From JAICKN01 sp036489565 (GTDB lineage: Bacteria > Acidobacteriota > Terriglobia > Terriglobales > Acidobacteriaceae), in assembly GCA_036489565.1 (NCBI GenBank), contig DASXFN010000061.1, positions 1-64,000 of the forward strand: a stretch of 64,000 nucleotides of DNA. Reading direction: 5' to 3'. The position numbers and the translations under genes are program-made. Every line of letters begins with the position of its first letter. Position 1 is the first letter of the stretch. The notes under the pieces are model-generated. The model was not told the DNA's origin. It worked only from the letters and a program-made list of their open reading frames with translations, and did no database searches. This document shows, piece after piece, positions 19,901 through 28,109 of this stretch.

Positions 19901-20343
19901 GGCAATTGTGCCACCGCCTGATTCTGCAGAGTCATTTGGATACGGCTGTCGGCGGTGTCAACAATCGGAGCCTCTGTAGTCACGGTAACCGATGCGCTCA
20001 CCGAACCGACCTTCATCGTGATGGGTAGGTTTAAGTGCTGTTCGGTGAGCAGCGTTACGTCCGTCTGAGATTTTGAGAACCCCGTGGCCTGCGCCGTAAC
20101 TTTGTACGATCCAGGCGCGAGACTGGAAATTACAAAATTGCCAGCCGCATCGCTGGTCACGGTTCGTGACACGCTTGTGGCAACGTTCACGATTTCAACC
20201 GAGGCGTTTGCCACTCCAGCGCCGCTGGGATCTTGCACCACGCCCTGAACGCTGGCGCTGAATTGAGCGAAGCAAAGGCTTGCGCAGAAAACTACAAAGG
20301 GAAGCACCAGGACACGGGCCCGAGGAGAGAAACTTATACGCAT
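16987..20343 (-). CDS. TonB-dependent receptor, Oar-like
   Basis: 1118 aa. The start at 20343 is chosen because AAAGGTGAG stands before this ATG and a signal peptide follows (FSPRARVLVLPFVVFCASLC); a start 22 codons upstream would bury it. Residues about 30-110 form a carboxypeptidase-regulatory-like beta-sandwich ('VQGVVQDPSGAGVANASVEI'), followed by a plug ('QLPIVGRNLVTLVTMAPGVS') and a long beta-barrel ending in an aromatic residue (GKISF). This is the acidobacterial Oar-like type, an outer-membrane transporter thought to take up oligosaccharides. Its promoter gap, shared with the sensor operon on the other strand, carries two candidate regulatory motifs, so uptake of arabinose-containing oligosaccharides is a reasonable inference. 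Confidence 0.85.
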   Translation of the reverse strand: MRISFSPRARVLVLPFVVFCASLCFAQFSASVQGVVQDPSGAGVANASVEIVNVATSVSRTVTSDAAGNFVISSLAPGSYKVTAQATGFSKSQTDVTLLTEQHLNLPITMKVGSVSASVTVTTEAPIVDTADSRIQMTLQNQAVAQLPIVGRNLVTLVTMAPGVSGLGTSTSGSPASGVDNFSTEEQVDASANGQGQNNNQYVVDGLDVTSGIRQGVLNLTPQPEAIQETSIQVNTFSSEYSRAAGLQTVFTTKSGTDEFHGSASDYFNYQKMFASQHFVNFPYAPFHSNNMDFAVGGPLIPHHDSFFYFAVEPLRSSSSAGGSVTFPAPEFIAFAQANNPNTVGTNILSTYLPSGIGGAHVANNGTAAGVLGATVCGTPAAENIPCALPMIDTGAFGATSVRNGTQYFARIDQGFKNDRIYVSLFRTLLLNGAPSPMTQFSALNNTWQVAGQAGWTHTFSPNTLNDFTAGQSRVEGVQGGGAKDYTVPSISVNGINVDSGQAYGVGFAQGDFIQHNYHWRDVLTHVQGAHTLKVGYEGWYGDDVEPFQGPWSQPKFSFDNLLQLANDNPNNENGVYYNAATGTQQLWNWDAASRTYGLFVEDTWKARRNLTLTLGLRYDDSGNPWSKSPSTVFGNFYLGTGTTEQEQIANGYAKATHNALLHSVNNLFSPRIGFAWDPTGKGDWAVRGGFGIYNNWLTQANVQEEFRGSPPGLVNPNFVRGGTSTAQAPIFVLGTNNKPPFGFTFPTFTGGLNAQGGVVGASFAIGGINPLLKSPKANIVSLSVERKIGNFFAATAGYSGSHSYDIVGNGNADGIVSYGVNINVVPDDLINQMNNSATPVIPNPTRLNPSFGAITYSDNDRRANYDAVFFDLKGHISRGYVDASYTRSRSKDDALAYPDPFNSGQYYSPSNFDVPNRFSLSFNYSLKGLNGGEGAVGHVTEGWGLSGTSIVQSGYPLTPANSNGFVAMCQSGAFSNQTGCSASDPAVAYAPGSGDYNGDGNNLDYLDAASYSQSTKNASWLTGAIPKSDFTVPAFGSEGNMKPQQFRGPNFLETNINLYKDTRIAERVNLELRFEVFNLFNRANYSNVDTNIPDGNFGFATASHEARFWQLGGKISF

Positions 20344-20570
20344 ATAGCTCACCTTTCGATACAAGGACTCACCAATGATTCCGTCAGAAATCTTGCTTAG
20401 GGTTCTCAACTGCTACAACCGATCAAATGTTCATCTGAACTTGCGAACTGTCGGCGATGAAAACAAATTCAACTCAGCGGCCGCGAAACCACTGTTGCTT
20501 TGTCTGACTTCATCGCTTAATCTTTTCCTGAAGCTGTGCGACCTGGGCCTGGACTAACCGATTTGCTTCA

Positions 20571-20582
20571 GCAAACGTTTAC
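20571..20582. promoter_or_regulatory. LacI-type operator candidate (GCAAACGTTTAC), second exact copy
   Basis: The same 12 bases as at 9589-9600, in the 409-bp divergent gap between the TonB receptor (start 20343) and the sugar-binding lipoprotein gene (start 20753). An exact 12-mer repeat in two promoter gaps of one locus is unlikely by chance. Confidence 0.5.
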
Positions 20583-20642
20583 TCAGATCCGCCGCACCTT
20601 CAAAAAGTCAACCGAGGGTAACGGATTCTCTAAATTCGCGCA

Positions 20643-20658
20643 TGGTACAAATGTACTA
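20643..20658. promoter_or_regulatory. 7-2-7 inverted repeat, copy 2
   Basis: TGGTACA-AA-TGTACTA, one mismatch from a perfect inverted repeat. It is 95 bp upstream of the sensor operon start and 300 bp upstream of the TonB receptor start. The octamer GGATTCTC at 20623-20630 keeps the same spacing to the repeat as at copy 1 (9612-9619). If it binds the regulator at 23915-24556, the sensor operon is autoregulated. Apart from the two motifs nothing else was recognised in the gap 20344-20752. Confidence 0.5.
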
Positions 20659-20752
20659 GTACGGTTTTGGGTCATGTTTTTGCGGATTTAGATCAGAGAT
20701 CGCTGTCTCGATTGGCTGGCTTCCAGTAAGTAATGCGAGCCTATCCCGACTT

Positions 20753-21733
20753 ATGACAGCGTTGTCCCGATTCGGCACGAGCCGCGGCATAGTGATTCTC
20801 AGCACCCTTGCGCTGGTCGTCTGTTTTCCCGCCTGCAATCGCAGCTCTAATACTGTCGCCGTCATTCCTCGCGCTTGCGGAACCGCGCTCTGGGAACCCC
20901 TGCATGCTGGAGCTACGCACGTGGCCCACCACGAAGGGATGAACATCTATTGGAACGCCTCGCCGCGCGAAGACGATGTGGCGGGGCAGATCGATTTTCT
21001 GGAAAAAATTGTCGCCAGAGGTTACGCCGGCATCATCATCACTCCCGATCAGACCCTGCCGTTGCGCAGCCCGATTCGCCACATCATTGCCGAAGGGCTT
21101 CCCATTGTCGTTGTGGGAACGAACCTGGGCATCGCGCCTTCTTCGAAACTGGCCTACGTTCTGAATGATGATGCGGCTGGAGGACAGATGGCGGCGCGCC
21201 GCATCGGTCAGATTTTGAACGGGCACGGGTCCATTGCCATCCTTGGTATAAACCCGCAACTAACGGGCATCACCATCAGAGAACGCAGCTTCGAGGACAC
21301 GCTGGAGAAGGAATATCCCAACATCCACGTGGTGGCACGCAGGCTCGGTTACTATAGCGTGCCTCAGGAACAACAGGTCGCCGAGGATCTTCTCAATAGC
21401 GGAGTCTCCCTGGATGCGATTGTCGCGCTTTCCCACATCTCGACGCGCGGGGTGTTTTACGCTCTGGTGGAGTTCGACAAGACGCGCGCTATTAAGCTGG
21501 TGGGGTTTGATCAGGATTTAATGCCGCCGATTCGCACTGGCGGTATTGATTCGGTGATCATGGAGCGCAGTAATAACATGGGTCGCATTGCTATGGAACT
21601 CATGGACGGGCTGATTCAGGGGCGGCAGGTCCAGGGCGTTAGCGTAGTTCCCCCATTGCTCATGACACGGGAGAACATTGATTCTCCCGAAGTCCGTCAG
21701 CAATTGACGGCGGATTGGTGGAAGACGCAATGA
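20753..21733 (+). CDS. periplasmic sugar-binding lipoprotein (Peripla_BP_4 type)
   Basis: 326 aa. The N-terminus is a hydrophobic signal ending in a possible lipobox (FPAC, Cys28). The body is the LacI/ribose-binding-protein fold: an alternating alpha/beta pattern with 'GYAGIIITPDQTLPLRSPI', 'GLPIVVVGTNLG', 'GHGSIAILGINPQL' and 'KLVGFDQDLMPPIRTGGID'. Proteins of this family bind monosaccharides in the periplasm. No ABC permease or ATPase is nearby. Instead the stop overlaps the start of a histidine kinase by ATGA, so the protein probably presents the sugar signal to the kinase rather than to a transporter. This resembles known three-component sugar sensors. The ligand is likely L-arabinose or an arabino-oligosaccharide, by context only. 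Confidence 0.8.
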   Translation: MTALSRFGTSRGIVILSTLALVVCFPACNRSSNTVAVIPRACGTALWEPLHAGATHVAHHEGMNIYWNASPREDDVAGQIDFLEKIVARGYAGIIITPDQTLPLRSPIRHIIAEGLPIVVVGTNLGIAPSSKLAYVLNDDAAGGQMAARRIGQILNGHGSIAILGINPQLTGITIRERSFEDTLEKEYPNIHVVARRLGYYSVPQEQQVAEDLLNSGVSLDAIVALSHISTRGVFYALVEFDKTRAIKLVGFDQDLMPPIRTGGIDSVIMERSNNMGRIAMELMDGLIQGRQVQGVSVVPPLLMTRENIDSPEVRQQLTADWWKTQ

Positions 21734-23961
21734 GGGCGAGGCGCTGGTTTCGATCGACTACCACCTTGGTTACAGCGTCTGTGGCCGCCATGGCTCTGAT
21801 CGCGGTGGTGCTTTCCCTTCGGTGGTACTCCGCCCGTGCCGCGGGTCAACCCCGGTATCACGATTCCTTTCGTCTCGACAAACAGGACCAGTGGCAGCCT
21901 TTCGGCGGCACCTGGGAGGTCGCCGGGGGCGCCATGCGCAATGATTCTGACGAGCGCGGCGCCAAATTGATGAATGGAAACACGCGCTGGAAAGATTATC
22001 TGGTCGAGGCGGATGTCCAGCTTCTTGGACAATACGGAGATGCAGGCCTCATTATTCGCGCCACCAATGAAGAGGAGGGCGTTGACGCTTACGACGGCTA
22101 CTATGCCGGATTGCGTGATCTTGATAACACGCTGATTCTGGGACGCGCGGCATACGGTTGGGTTGAATATCAGGCAAGGCATGTGACTCCGCGCGTCTAT
22201 GCTCAGCAGTGGTACCACCTCAAAGTATTAGCCTATGGGTGCGACATCATCGCCTCTGCGACCGCGCCTTCCGGCGCGATAACAACGGACGCCATCCACG
22301 ATCCTCATTGTGTGCAGTCTGGCCGCTTTGGCCTCAAGTCTTACCAGACCGGCGGGCTTTGGAGAAATGTGCAGGTGCGGGCCGCAACTGAACAGGATTT
22401 GTTGGACTTAACCGGAGGATTGAAGATACCCCTGGCCGATCCCGATCCACTGGTTGGGCCAACGGGAAAACCGCGCACCGATTGGGACCCTTCTCGTTCC
22501 GCCACGGATGCCGAAGAGCAGTATCTTGAACCTCTGTATCTCGATATGCGGGACCATCATGTAGATCCCGGCGGGCAGCCCATTGTGAATCTTAGAGCCC
22601 TGCCGCCCGGCAAACCAACGCATGTAGTCATTCACGGTGTTGTCACTCTTACCTTCCCGACTCTGTTTGTTCAGGATTCCACCGGAGGCGTGGCAATCGA
22701 GAGTTTTCAGTCGAAAACTCCTCCCCAGATCGGAGATCAGGTAGAAGCTAAAGGCGATGCCGAGCTGCATGACTTCAGCTCCGTTTTGAAAGATGCGGAG
22801 GTACATATCCTGTGGACCCACGCGCCTATACATCCCATGGTCGTGACGGCCGCACAGGCCGCCACAGGGTCGTTCGACGCACAATACATTGAAGTCGAGG
22901 GCCATCTGGAAAACAAACAGGAAGGCCCAAACCACACAATGGTATTGGACTTGGAGGAAGATAATCAGTCGTTCCGGGCGATTGCGAATGGAAGAGGGGC
23001 CGCCGACGCTTTTCGCGGTTTGAAAGACAAGAGCCGCCTTCGGTTGCGGGGAATCTGCGTAGTGGACCCCGCATATACCAAAGATCTCACGCCCTTCGCG
23101 ATCCTGTTGCCTTCGATCAATGACGTGGAAATACTTGAAGGGCCGCCCTGGTGGAGCACGGGAAATATCGTAGCCGCGATTATCGTACTCCTGCTTCTTA
23201 TATTGGCGGCGCAGGCACTTCACAATTACGTTGAGAGGTGGAGGCTGATTGCGGTTTTGGAAGAACGCCAGCGCCTGGCGCACGAAATGCACGACACCTT
23301 GGCCCAAAGCTTCGCAGGCATTGGTTTCCAGCTTCAGGCGATTCGGGATGAGATTGACGACAGGGGCGCCATTGATCGTGAGCTCGATTTGGCCTCCACG
23401 CTGGTGCGCCGCAGTCATGAAGAAGCCCGGCGAAACATTGCCGCTCTCAGACCTGAACTGCTGGAGTCTGTCGGGCTGTTGCAGGCGCTTGAGCAGAGTG
23501 CGAAGAGCATGGTGGCTGGAGGAGCCATCGGCATAACAACATTCTCATCTGGCGAGGTCCACGGCATCCCCGTACGCATCTCTGATACGCTCTTCCGCAT
23601 TGGCCAGGAAGCTCTTGCCAATGCGGTTCGCCATTCCAACCCGACTACTATGCTCATCTCTCTGGTGTACCGTGAAGCAGCGCTTGAGCTTCTTATCGAA
23701 GATGACGGCAGTGGGTTTGTTTTGGGCGCGGATTCAGACGGCTTCGGAATTCGCGGCATGAAAAAACGCGCGGACAGTATTTCCGCGGATTTACAAATTC
23801 GGAGTATGCCCGGAAAAGGGACGGCGGTGCGGACCATCGTGCCGTTGCCCGATAAGCTGATGCGTACATTATGGCCAACATCCATCTGGCATTTGCTTTG
23901 GGAGCGTCGATTCCATGGACAAGAAACCAACAAAAGCGCCAATTCGTCTTCTTATCGTTGA
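21730..23961 (+). CDS. sensor histidine kinase, HisKA_3 type, with lectin-like sensor
   Basis: 743 aa; the ATG overlaps the previous stop codon. After an N-terminal membrane segment comes a periplasmic part with two units: a concanavalin/LamG-like beta-sandwich (about 40-225, 'DAGLIIRATNEEEGVDAYDG') and an OB-fold-like unit (about 270-460, 'HVVIHGVVTLTFPTLFVQD'). A second membrane helix (about 480-500, 'IVAAIIVLLLLILAAQALHN') leads to the HisKA_3 dimerisation domain with phospho-acceptor His521 in 'LAHEMHDTLAQ', and to an HATPase domain with N box ('GQEALANAVRHSN'), DDGSGF and GFGIRG. It should autophosphorylate and pass the phosphate to the overlapping regulator. The lectin-like domain suggests direct polysaccharide contact in addition to the lipoprotein signal (inference). 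Confidence 0.85.
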   Translation: MRARRWFRSTTTLVTASVAAMALIAVVLSLRWYSARAAGQPRYHDSFRLDKQDQWQPFGGTWEVAGGAMRNDSDERGAKLMNGNTRWKDYLVEADVQLLGQYGDAGLIIRATNEEEGVDAYDGYYAGLRDLDNTLILGRAAYGWVEYQARHVTPRVYAQQWYHLKVLAYGCDIIASATAPSGAITTDAIHDPHCVQSGRFGLKSYQTGGLWRNVQVRAATEQDLLDLTGGLKIPLADPDPLVGPTGKPRTDWDPSRSATDAEEQYLEPLYLDMRDHHVDPGGQPIVNLRALPPGKPTHVVIHGVVTLTFPTLFVQDSTGGVAIESFQSKTPPQIGDQVEAKGDAELHDFSSVLKDAEVHILWTHAPIHPMVVTAAQAATGSFDAQYIEVEGHLENKQEGPNHTMVLDLEEDNQSFRAIANGRGAADAFRGLKDKSRLRLRGICVVDPAYTKDLTPFAILLPSINDVEILEGPPWWSTGNIVAAIIVLLLLILAAQALHNYVERWRLIAVLEERQRLAHEMHDTLAQSFAGIGFQLQAIRDEIDDRGAIDRELDLASTLVRRSHEEARRNIAALRPELLESVGLLQALEQSAKSMVAGGAIGITTFSSGEVHGIPVRISDTLFRIGQEALANAVRHSNPTTMLISLVYREAALELLIEDDGSGFVLGADSDGFGIRGMKKRADSISADLQIRSMPGKGTAVRTIVPLPDKLMRTLWPTSIWHLLWERRFHGQETNKSANSSSYR

Positions 23962-24556
23962 TGACCACCCGGTTGTAAGAGCGGGTTTAAGCAGTATGCT
24001 TGGCAAACAGCCGGGTCTTAAGCTGGTTGGCGCGGCAGCAGGCGCCGAAGAAGCGCTGGCTTTGCTTGAACGATGCCCGGTGGATGTTGTCTTACTGGAT
24101 TTGCGCATGCCGAAGATGAGTGGGATTGAATCGCTTCCCGCGTTTCGGAAATTAACGTCTCCGCCGCAAGTCATTATCCTGACGAGCTTTGAATTTGACG
24201 AGGAAATTTACCGTGCGGTCCAGGCCGGCGCGCGGGGATATCTTTCGAAAGAAACTTCACGCGAAGAGATTGTGACGGCGATTGCGACGGTACATGCCGG
24301 CAGGCAGTATTTTCCTCCAGCCATCGCCAGCAGACTTACTGAGAGGACCCATCGTTCCAACCTGAGCCCGCGCGAATTGGAAATTCTGGAGATGCTCTCC
24401 AGAGGATTCACCAATAAAGAAATTGGCCGGGCCTTTGGGATCAGTCGATACACGGTGCGAAATCACATTAACAGTATTAATCACAAGCTCGAGGTTTGCG
24501 ACCGTACCGAAGCGGCATCCGTCGCGATGAAGCAAGGAATTATTTCCTTAGCTTAG
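23915..24556 (+). CDS. NarL/FixJ-family response regulator
   Basis: 213 aa. Receiver domain with 'IRLLIVDDHPVVRAGL', phospho-acceptor Asp62 in 'VVLLDLRMPKMSG', the conserved Thr/Ser and Lys (ILTSFEF, GYLSKETS). A LuxR-type helix-turn-helix follows at about 145-205 ('LSPRELEILEMLSRGFTNKE'). It overlaps the kinase gene by 47 bp, so expression is tightly coupled. NarL-type proteins bind paired heptamers in a 7-2-7 arrangement, the form found at 9632, 20643 and 24596. The nearest copy is 40 bp past its own stop codon, before the GH127-araA pair. Confidence 0.9.
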   Translation: MDKKPTKAPIRLLIVDDHPVVRAGLSSMLGKQPGLKLVGAAAGAEEALALLERCPVDVVLLDLRMPKMSGIESLPAFRKLTSPPQVIILTSFEFDEEIYRAVQAGARGYLSKETSREEIVTAIATVHAGRQYFPPAIASRLTERTHRSNLSPRELEILEMLSRGFTNKEIGRAFGISRYTVRNHINSINHKLEVCDRTEAASVAMKQGIISLA

Positions 24557-24595
24557 ATGGTCTTGCATGAATGAATTTGTGCCCTGAACGGGGCA

Positions 24596-24611
24596 TGGGA
24601 CACATGTACTA
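24596..24611. promoter_or_regulatory. 7-2-7 inverted repeat, copy 3
   Basis: TGGGACA-CA-TGTACTA; the right arm is identical to copies 1 and 2 and the left arm has two changes from the perfect repeat. It lies 59 bp upstream of the GH127 start at 24670, so it would control the GH127-araA operon. Confidence 0.45.
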
Positions 24612-24669
24612 TGTGCCGTCTCAAAGATTGTCGTATCGTTCAATCAGCAATATCTTGAACCAAACCCTT

Positions 24670-26538
24670 ATGAGCAAGACATCCCGTCGTCAATTCCTGG
24701 CAATTACCGGTGCTACTGCTGGCGCTCTCCTTACCAATCGCAATCTCCTGGCGCGGTCTATTGGTGGTGACAGTTCGGGCGCGTCAGGCGCATCGGCCGC
24801 CATTGTGCCTCCGCTTTCGGTGTTCAACTATTCCCAGGTGCAATTGCTCAATGGGCCTCTGCGCGAGCAGTTCGATCATAATCACGATTTGTTCTTGCAT
24901 CTCGATGAAGACGCGTTGTTGAAGCCATTCCGCGAGCGGGAAGGAATGCCTGCTCCGGGCCCGGACATGGGCGGATGGTACGACAACTCCAACGATTTCA
25001 GTCCTCCGGATGACTTTCACGGATTTATTCCGGGGCACAGCTTCGGGCAGTATCTTTCCGCGTTGGCGCGCGCTTACGCCGTTACGGGATCGAAGCCGAC
25101 GCAGGAAAAAGTGCAGCGTCTGGTTCGTGCTTTTGCGGAAACGGTCGAACCTCAGGGAAAATTCTACGTTGGCTATCATCTGCCCGCCTATACCTATGAC
25201 AAGACCAGTTGCGGTCTGATTGATGCTCACGAGTTCGCCCAGGACCCGAACGCACTCAACGTGCACTGGCGCGCCACGCAAGCGGTGCTGCCGCACCTTC
25301 CAGAAAAAGCTTTAAGCCGGGCTGAACAGCGCGCTCGCTTTCACAAAAGCGTCGCTGATACCTGGGATGAAACTTACACACTTCCGGAAAACTTTTTTCT
25401 GGCTTACCGCCGCAGCGGAAACCCACGTTATCGGGATCTAGCCGTCCGGTTTATCGAAGAAGACTATTTCGGACCCCTCGCTGACGGGAAAAATGTGCTC
25501 CCCGGCGAGCATGCGTACAGTCACGTCAACGCGCTCAGTTCCGCCATGCAATCGTATTTAGTGCTCGGTCAGGAAAAGTATTTGCGGGCGGCAAGCAACG
25601 GATTGCGTATGGTGCAGGACCAGAGCTACGCCACTGGTGGATGGGGGCCGGATGAAGCATTCGTCGTCCCCGGACAAGGCTTGTTGAATGCCAGCCTGGG
25701 AACCACGCATGCCAGTTTTGAGACCGGCTGCGGCGCCTACGGACACTTCAAGATCACCCGCTATTTGTTGCAGACCACGAAAGATTCGCGCTACGGCGAC
25801 AGCATGGAACGCGTACTTTACAACACGATTGCAGGCGCAACCCCAATCATGCAGGACGGAACCACCTTTTATTATTCTGACTACAACAACAACGCCAGGA
25901 AGGTCCACTACAGAGATAAGTGGCCCTGTTGTTCCGGAACGTTCCCACAACTGACAGCCGACTATGGAATAAGCTCCTATTACAAAAGTCAGGATGGCGT
26001 CTATGTCAATTTATTTATCCCTTCCAGGGTGTCGTGGTCGCAGAATAATACCGCCTGCAGTCTCACACAAAACACGAAATATCCTTCCGAGAACACCACG
26101 CAACTTGATTTCTCCCTCGCGCGTCCCGAAGCATTCACGGTTTATGTTCGCATTCCCGAATGGGCCGGCGCGAAAAGCAATCTCTCGCTGAACGGTAACC
26201 GAACAAGCAATGAACTGGTGCCGGGAAAGTTTCTGGCTTTGCAGCGTACATGGAAAGATGGAGATCGGGTAGAGCTTGAACTTGAAATGCCTCTGCGGCT
26301 GCAAGCGGTGGACAATGAAAATCCTCACCGCGTCGCCTTGATGCATGGTCCCATTGCGCTCTTTGCTGTAGGGGATATTCCTTCAAGGATCACGCGGGCC
26401 CAGTTGCTGGCCGCAACACCGGCCCCACAATCGAAAGAAGACTGGCAGGTACGGACTGACGGCGGTACCATGACGATGCGCCCCTTCGCATCCATCATGA
26501 GTGAGAATTATCGTTTATACCAAACAGTGGAAAGCTAA
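24670..26538 (+). CDS. GH127 beta-L-arabinofuranosidase, Tat-exported, paralogue
   Basis: 622 aa from the ATG at 24670, which places a twin-arginine signal (SRRQFLAITGATAGALL) right at the N-terminus; an in-frame ATG at 24571 would add 33 residues and overlap the regulatory repeat. Family blocks include 'GHSFGQYLSALARAYAVTGS', 'HVNALSSAMQSYLVLG' and 'KWPCCSGTFPQLTADYG', where the paired Cys match the nucleophile region. It differs from the GH127 protein at 7303-9414 in the CCSGT versus CCPPN loop, so the two may take different substrates. araA follows after 54 bp, linking release of L-arabinose to its isomerisation. Confidence 0.85.
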   Translation: MSKTSRRQFLAITGATAGALLTNRNLLARSIGGDSSGASGASAAIVPPLSVFNYSQVQLLNGPLREQFDHNHDLFLHLDEDALLKPFREREGMPAPGPDMGGWYDNSNDFSPPDDFHGFIPGHSFGQYLSALARAYAVTGSKPTQEKVQRLVRAFAETVEPQGKFYVGYHLPAYTYDKTSCGLIDAHEFAQDPNALNVHWRATQAVLPHLPEKALSRAEQRARFHKSVADTWDETYTLPENFFLAYRRSGNPRYRDLAVRFIEEDYFGPLADGKNVLPGEHAYSHVNALSSAMQSYLVLGQEKYLRAASNGLRMVQDQSYATGGWGPDEAFVVPGQGLLNASLGTTHASFETGCGAYGHFKITRYLLQTTKDSRYGDSMERVLYNTIAGATPIMQDGTTFYYSDYNNNARKVHYRDKWPCCSGTFPQLTADYGISSYYKSQDGVYVNLFIPSRVSWSQNNTACSLTQNTKYPSENTTQLDFSLARPEAFTVYVRIPEWAGAKSNLSLNGNRTSNELVPGKFLALQRTWKDGDRVELELEMPLRLQAVDNENPHRVALMHGPIALFAVGDIPSRITRAQLLAATPAPQSKEDWQVRTDGGTMTMRPFASIMSENYRLYQTVES

Positions 26539-26592
26539 AGCGTTGTGTCCGCAGTTCGGCACAATGAATGGCATCCCTTCAAAGAGGTCAGA

Positions 26593-28080
26593 ATGATCGA
26601 CTTCGCCGGTCTGGAAGCTTGGTTTGTCGTCGGAAGCCAGCACCTTTACGGGCCAGAAACATTAAAGAAGGTGGAAGAGCACGCGGTTATCATTGCGCGG
26701 GCATTGGCCGTGTCTTCAGAAATACCCGTGAAGATCGTGTGCAAGCCGGTGATGACCGGTAGCGAATCCATCCACCAGTTGTGCCTCGATGCCAACAGTT
26801 CCAAAAATTGCATTGGGCTGATTGCCTGGATGCACACCTTCTCGCCGGCCCGAATGTGGGTTGCGGGGTTGAAGTCGCTGGACAAGCCGCTGATGCACCT
26901 TCATACACAATTTAACCAGCAACTGCCATGGTCGGCGATCGACATGGACTTCATGAACCTGAATCAATCCGCCCACGGCGACCGCGAGTTCGGATTTATT
27001 GGCGCCCGTATGCGTCTCAAGCGAAAGATCATCGTCGGGTTCTGGGAGGACAAGGCTGTGCACGCGGAGATAGGCGGCTGGATACGCGCCGCCTGCGCCT
27101 GGCGTGATGCTCAGCAGTTGAAGGTTGCCCGCTTCGGCGACAACATGAGGAACGTCGCCGTAACCGAAGGCAATAAGCTGAGCGCGGAAATTAAGCTGGG
27201 CTATTCGGTGAATGGGTATGGCCTTGGTGATCTGGTGCGCCATATGCAGCAAGCGACGGACAAGCAAATCAACGAAGTTGTTGCGGAGTACGATAGCAGC
27301 TATGCGGTCACGGAACCATTACGCGCAGGCGGAAACAAGCGCGGGTCCCTGCGCGAGGCGGCCAGAATTGAGATCGGGCTGCGGCATTTTCTTGAAGAAA
27401 CCGACTCTCACGCCTTTACCGATACATTTGAGGACCTGCATGGGCTAGCGCAACTTCCCGGAATCGCCGCGCAGCGGCTCATGTCCGATGGCTATGGCTT
27501 CGGAGCTGAGGGGGACTGGAAATCTGCCGCCTTGGTGCGTGCCGTCAAAGTCATGGGCCATGGACTGAAGGGCGGTTCTTCTTTCATGGAGGATTACACT
27601 TACCATTTGCCAGACCGCGGGCAGGTGCTGGGCGCGCACATGCTGGAGGTTTGCCCTTCCATCGCGAAAGACAAACCGTCGGCGGAAATTCATCCTCTTT
27701 CTATCGGTGGAAAAGAAGATCCCGTTCGTTTGGTATTTACCGCCGCAACAGGGCCGGCCGTGAACGCCTCCCTTGTGGATATAGGAAGCCGCTTCCGGTT
27801 GATCGTCAATCAAGTGAACGTGATACAGCCTGAGCACTCACTGCCCAAATTGCCCGTCGCTCGCGCGGTCTGGGTGCCTGAGCCCAACCTGAAGATTGCA
27901 GCGACGGCTTGGATCACTGCGGGCGGCTCGCACCACACTGCCTTCAGTTCCGCACTGATTTCAGAACATCTACAAAATTTCGCGGAGATGGCGGGTATGG
28001 AATATCTGGTGATTGACCAAAATACGAAACTCGCCGAGTTTGCGAAAGAACTCAGATGGAATGATTTGTACTATCACTAG
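26593..28080 (+). CDS. araA: L-arabinose isomerase
   Basis: 495 aa, close to the usual 500 aa of AraA. The ATG at 26593 is chosen because AAAGAGG precedes it and the protein then begins 'MIDFAGLEAWFVVGSQHLYG', the normal AraA N-terminus. Further hallmarks are 'GLIAWMHTFSPARMWVAGL', 'EAARIEIGLRHFLEE', 'SSFMEDYTYHL', 'HMLEVCPSI' and a C-terminal 'AGGSHHTAFS'. It converts L-arabinose to L-ribulose in the cytoplasm with a divalent metal. Ribulokinase and ribulose-5-phosphate epimerase genes (araB, araD) are not in the window. The gene ends 29 bp before att copy B. Confidence 0.93.
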   Translation: MIDFAGLEAWFVVGSQHLYGPETLKKVEEHAVIIARALAVSSEIPVKIVCKPVMTGSESIHQLCLDANSSKNCIGLIAWMHTFSPARMWVAGLKSLDKPLMHLHTQFNQQLPWSAIDMDFMNLNQSAHGDREFGFIGARMRLKRKIIVGFWEDKAVHAEIGGWIRAACAWRDAQQLKVARFGDNMRNVAVTEGNKLSAEIKLGYSVNGYGLGDLVRHMQQATDKQINEVVAEYDSSYAVTEPLRAGGNKRGSLREAARIEIGLRHFLEETDSHAFTDTFEDLHGLAQLPGIAAQRLMSDGYGFGAEGDWKSAALVRAVKVMGHGLKGGSSFMEDYTYHLPDRGQVLGAHMLEVCPSIAKDKPSAEIHPLSIGGKEDPVRLVFTAATGPAVNASLVDIGSRFRLIVNQVNVIQPEHSLPKLPVARAVWVPEPNLKIAATAWITAGGSHHTAFSSALISEHLQNFAEMAGMEYLVIDQNTKLAEFAKELRWNDLYYH

Positions 28081-28109
28081 GCGGATAGTGCCTGAGAGGA
28101 TTGGAATGG

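Noticed and set aside
22408..23418. 336-residue open frame on the minus strand
   Set aside because: Complementary to the histidine kinase gene, whose domains are continuous and complete; treated as a shadow.
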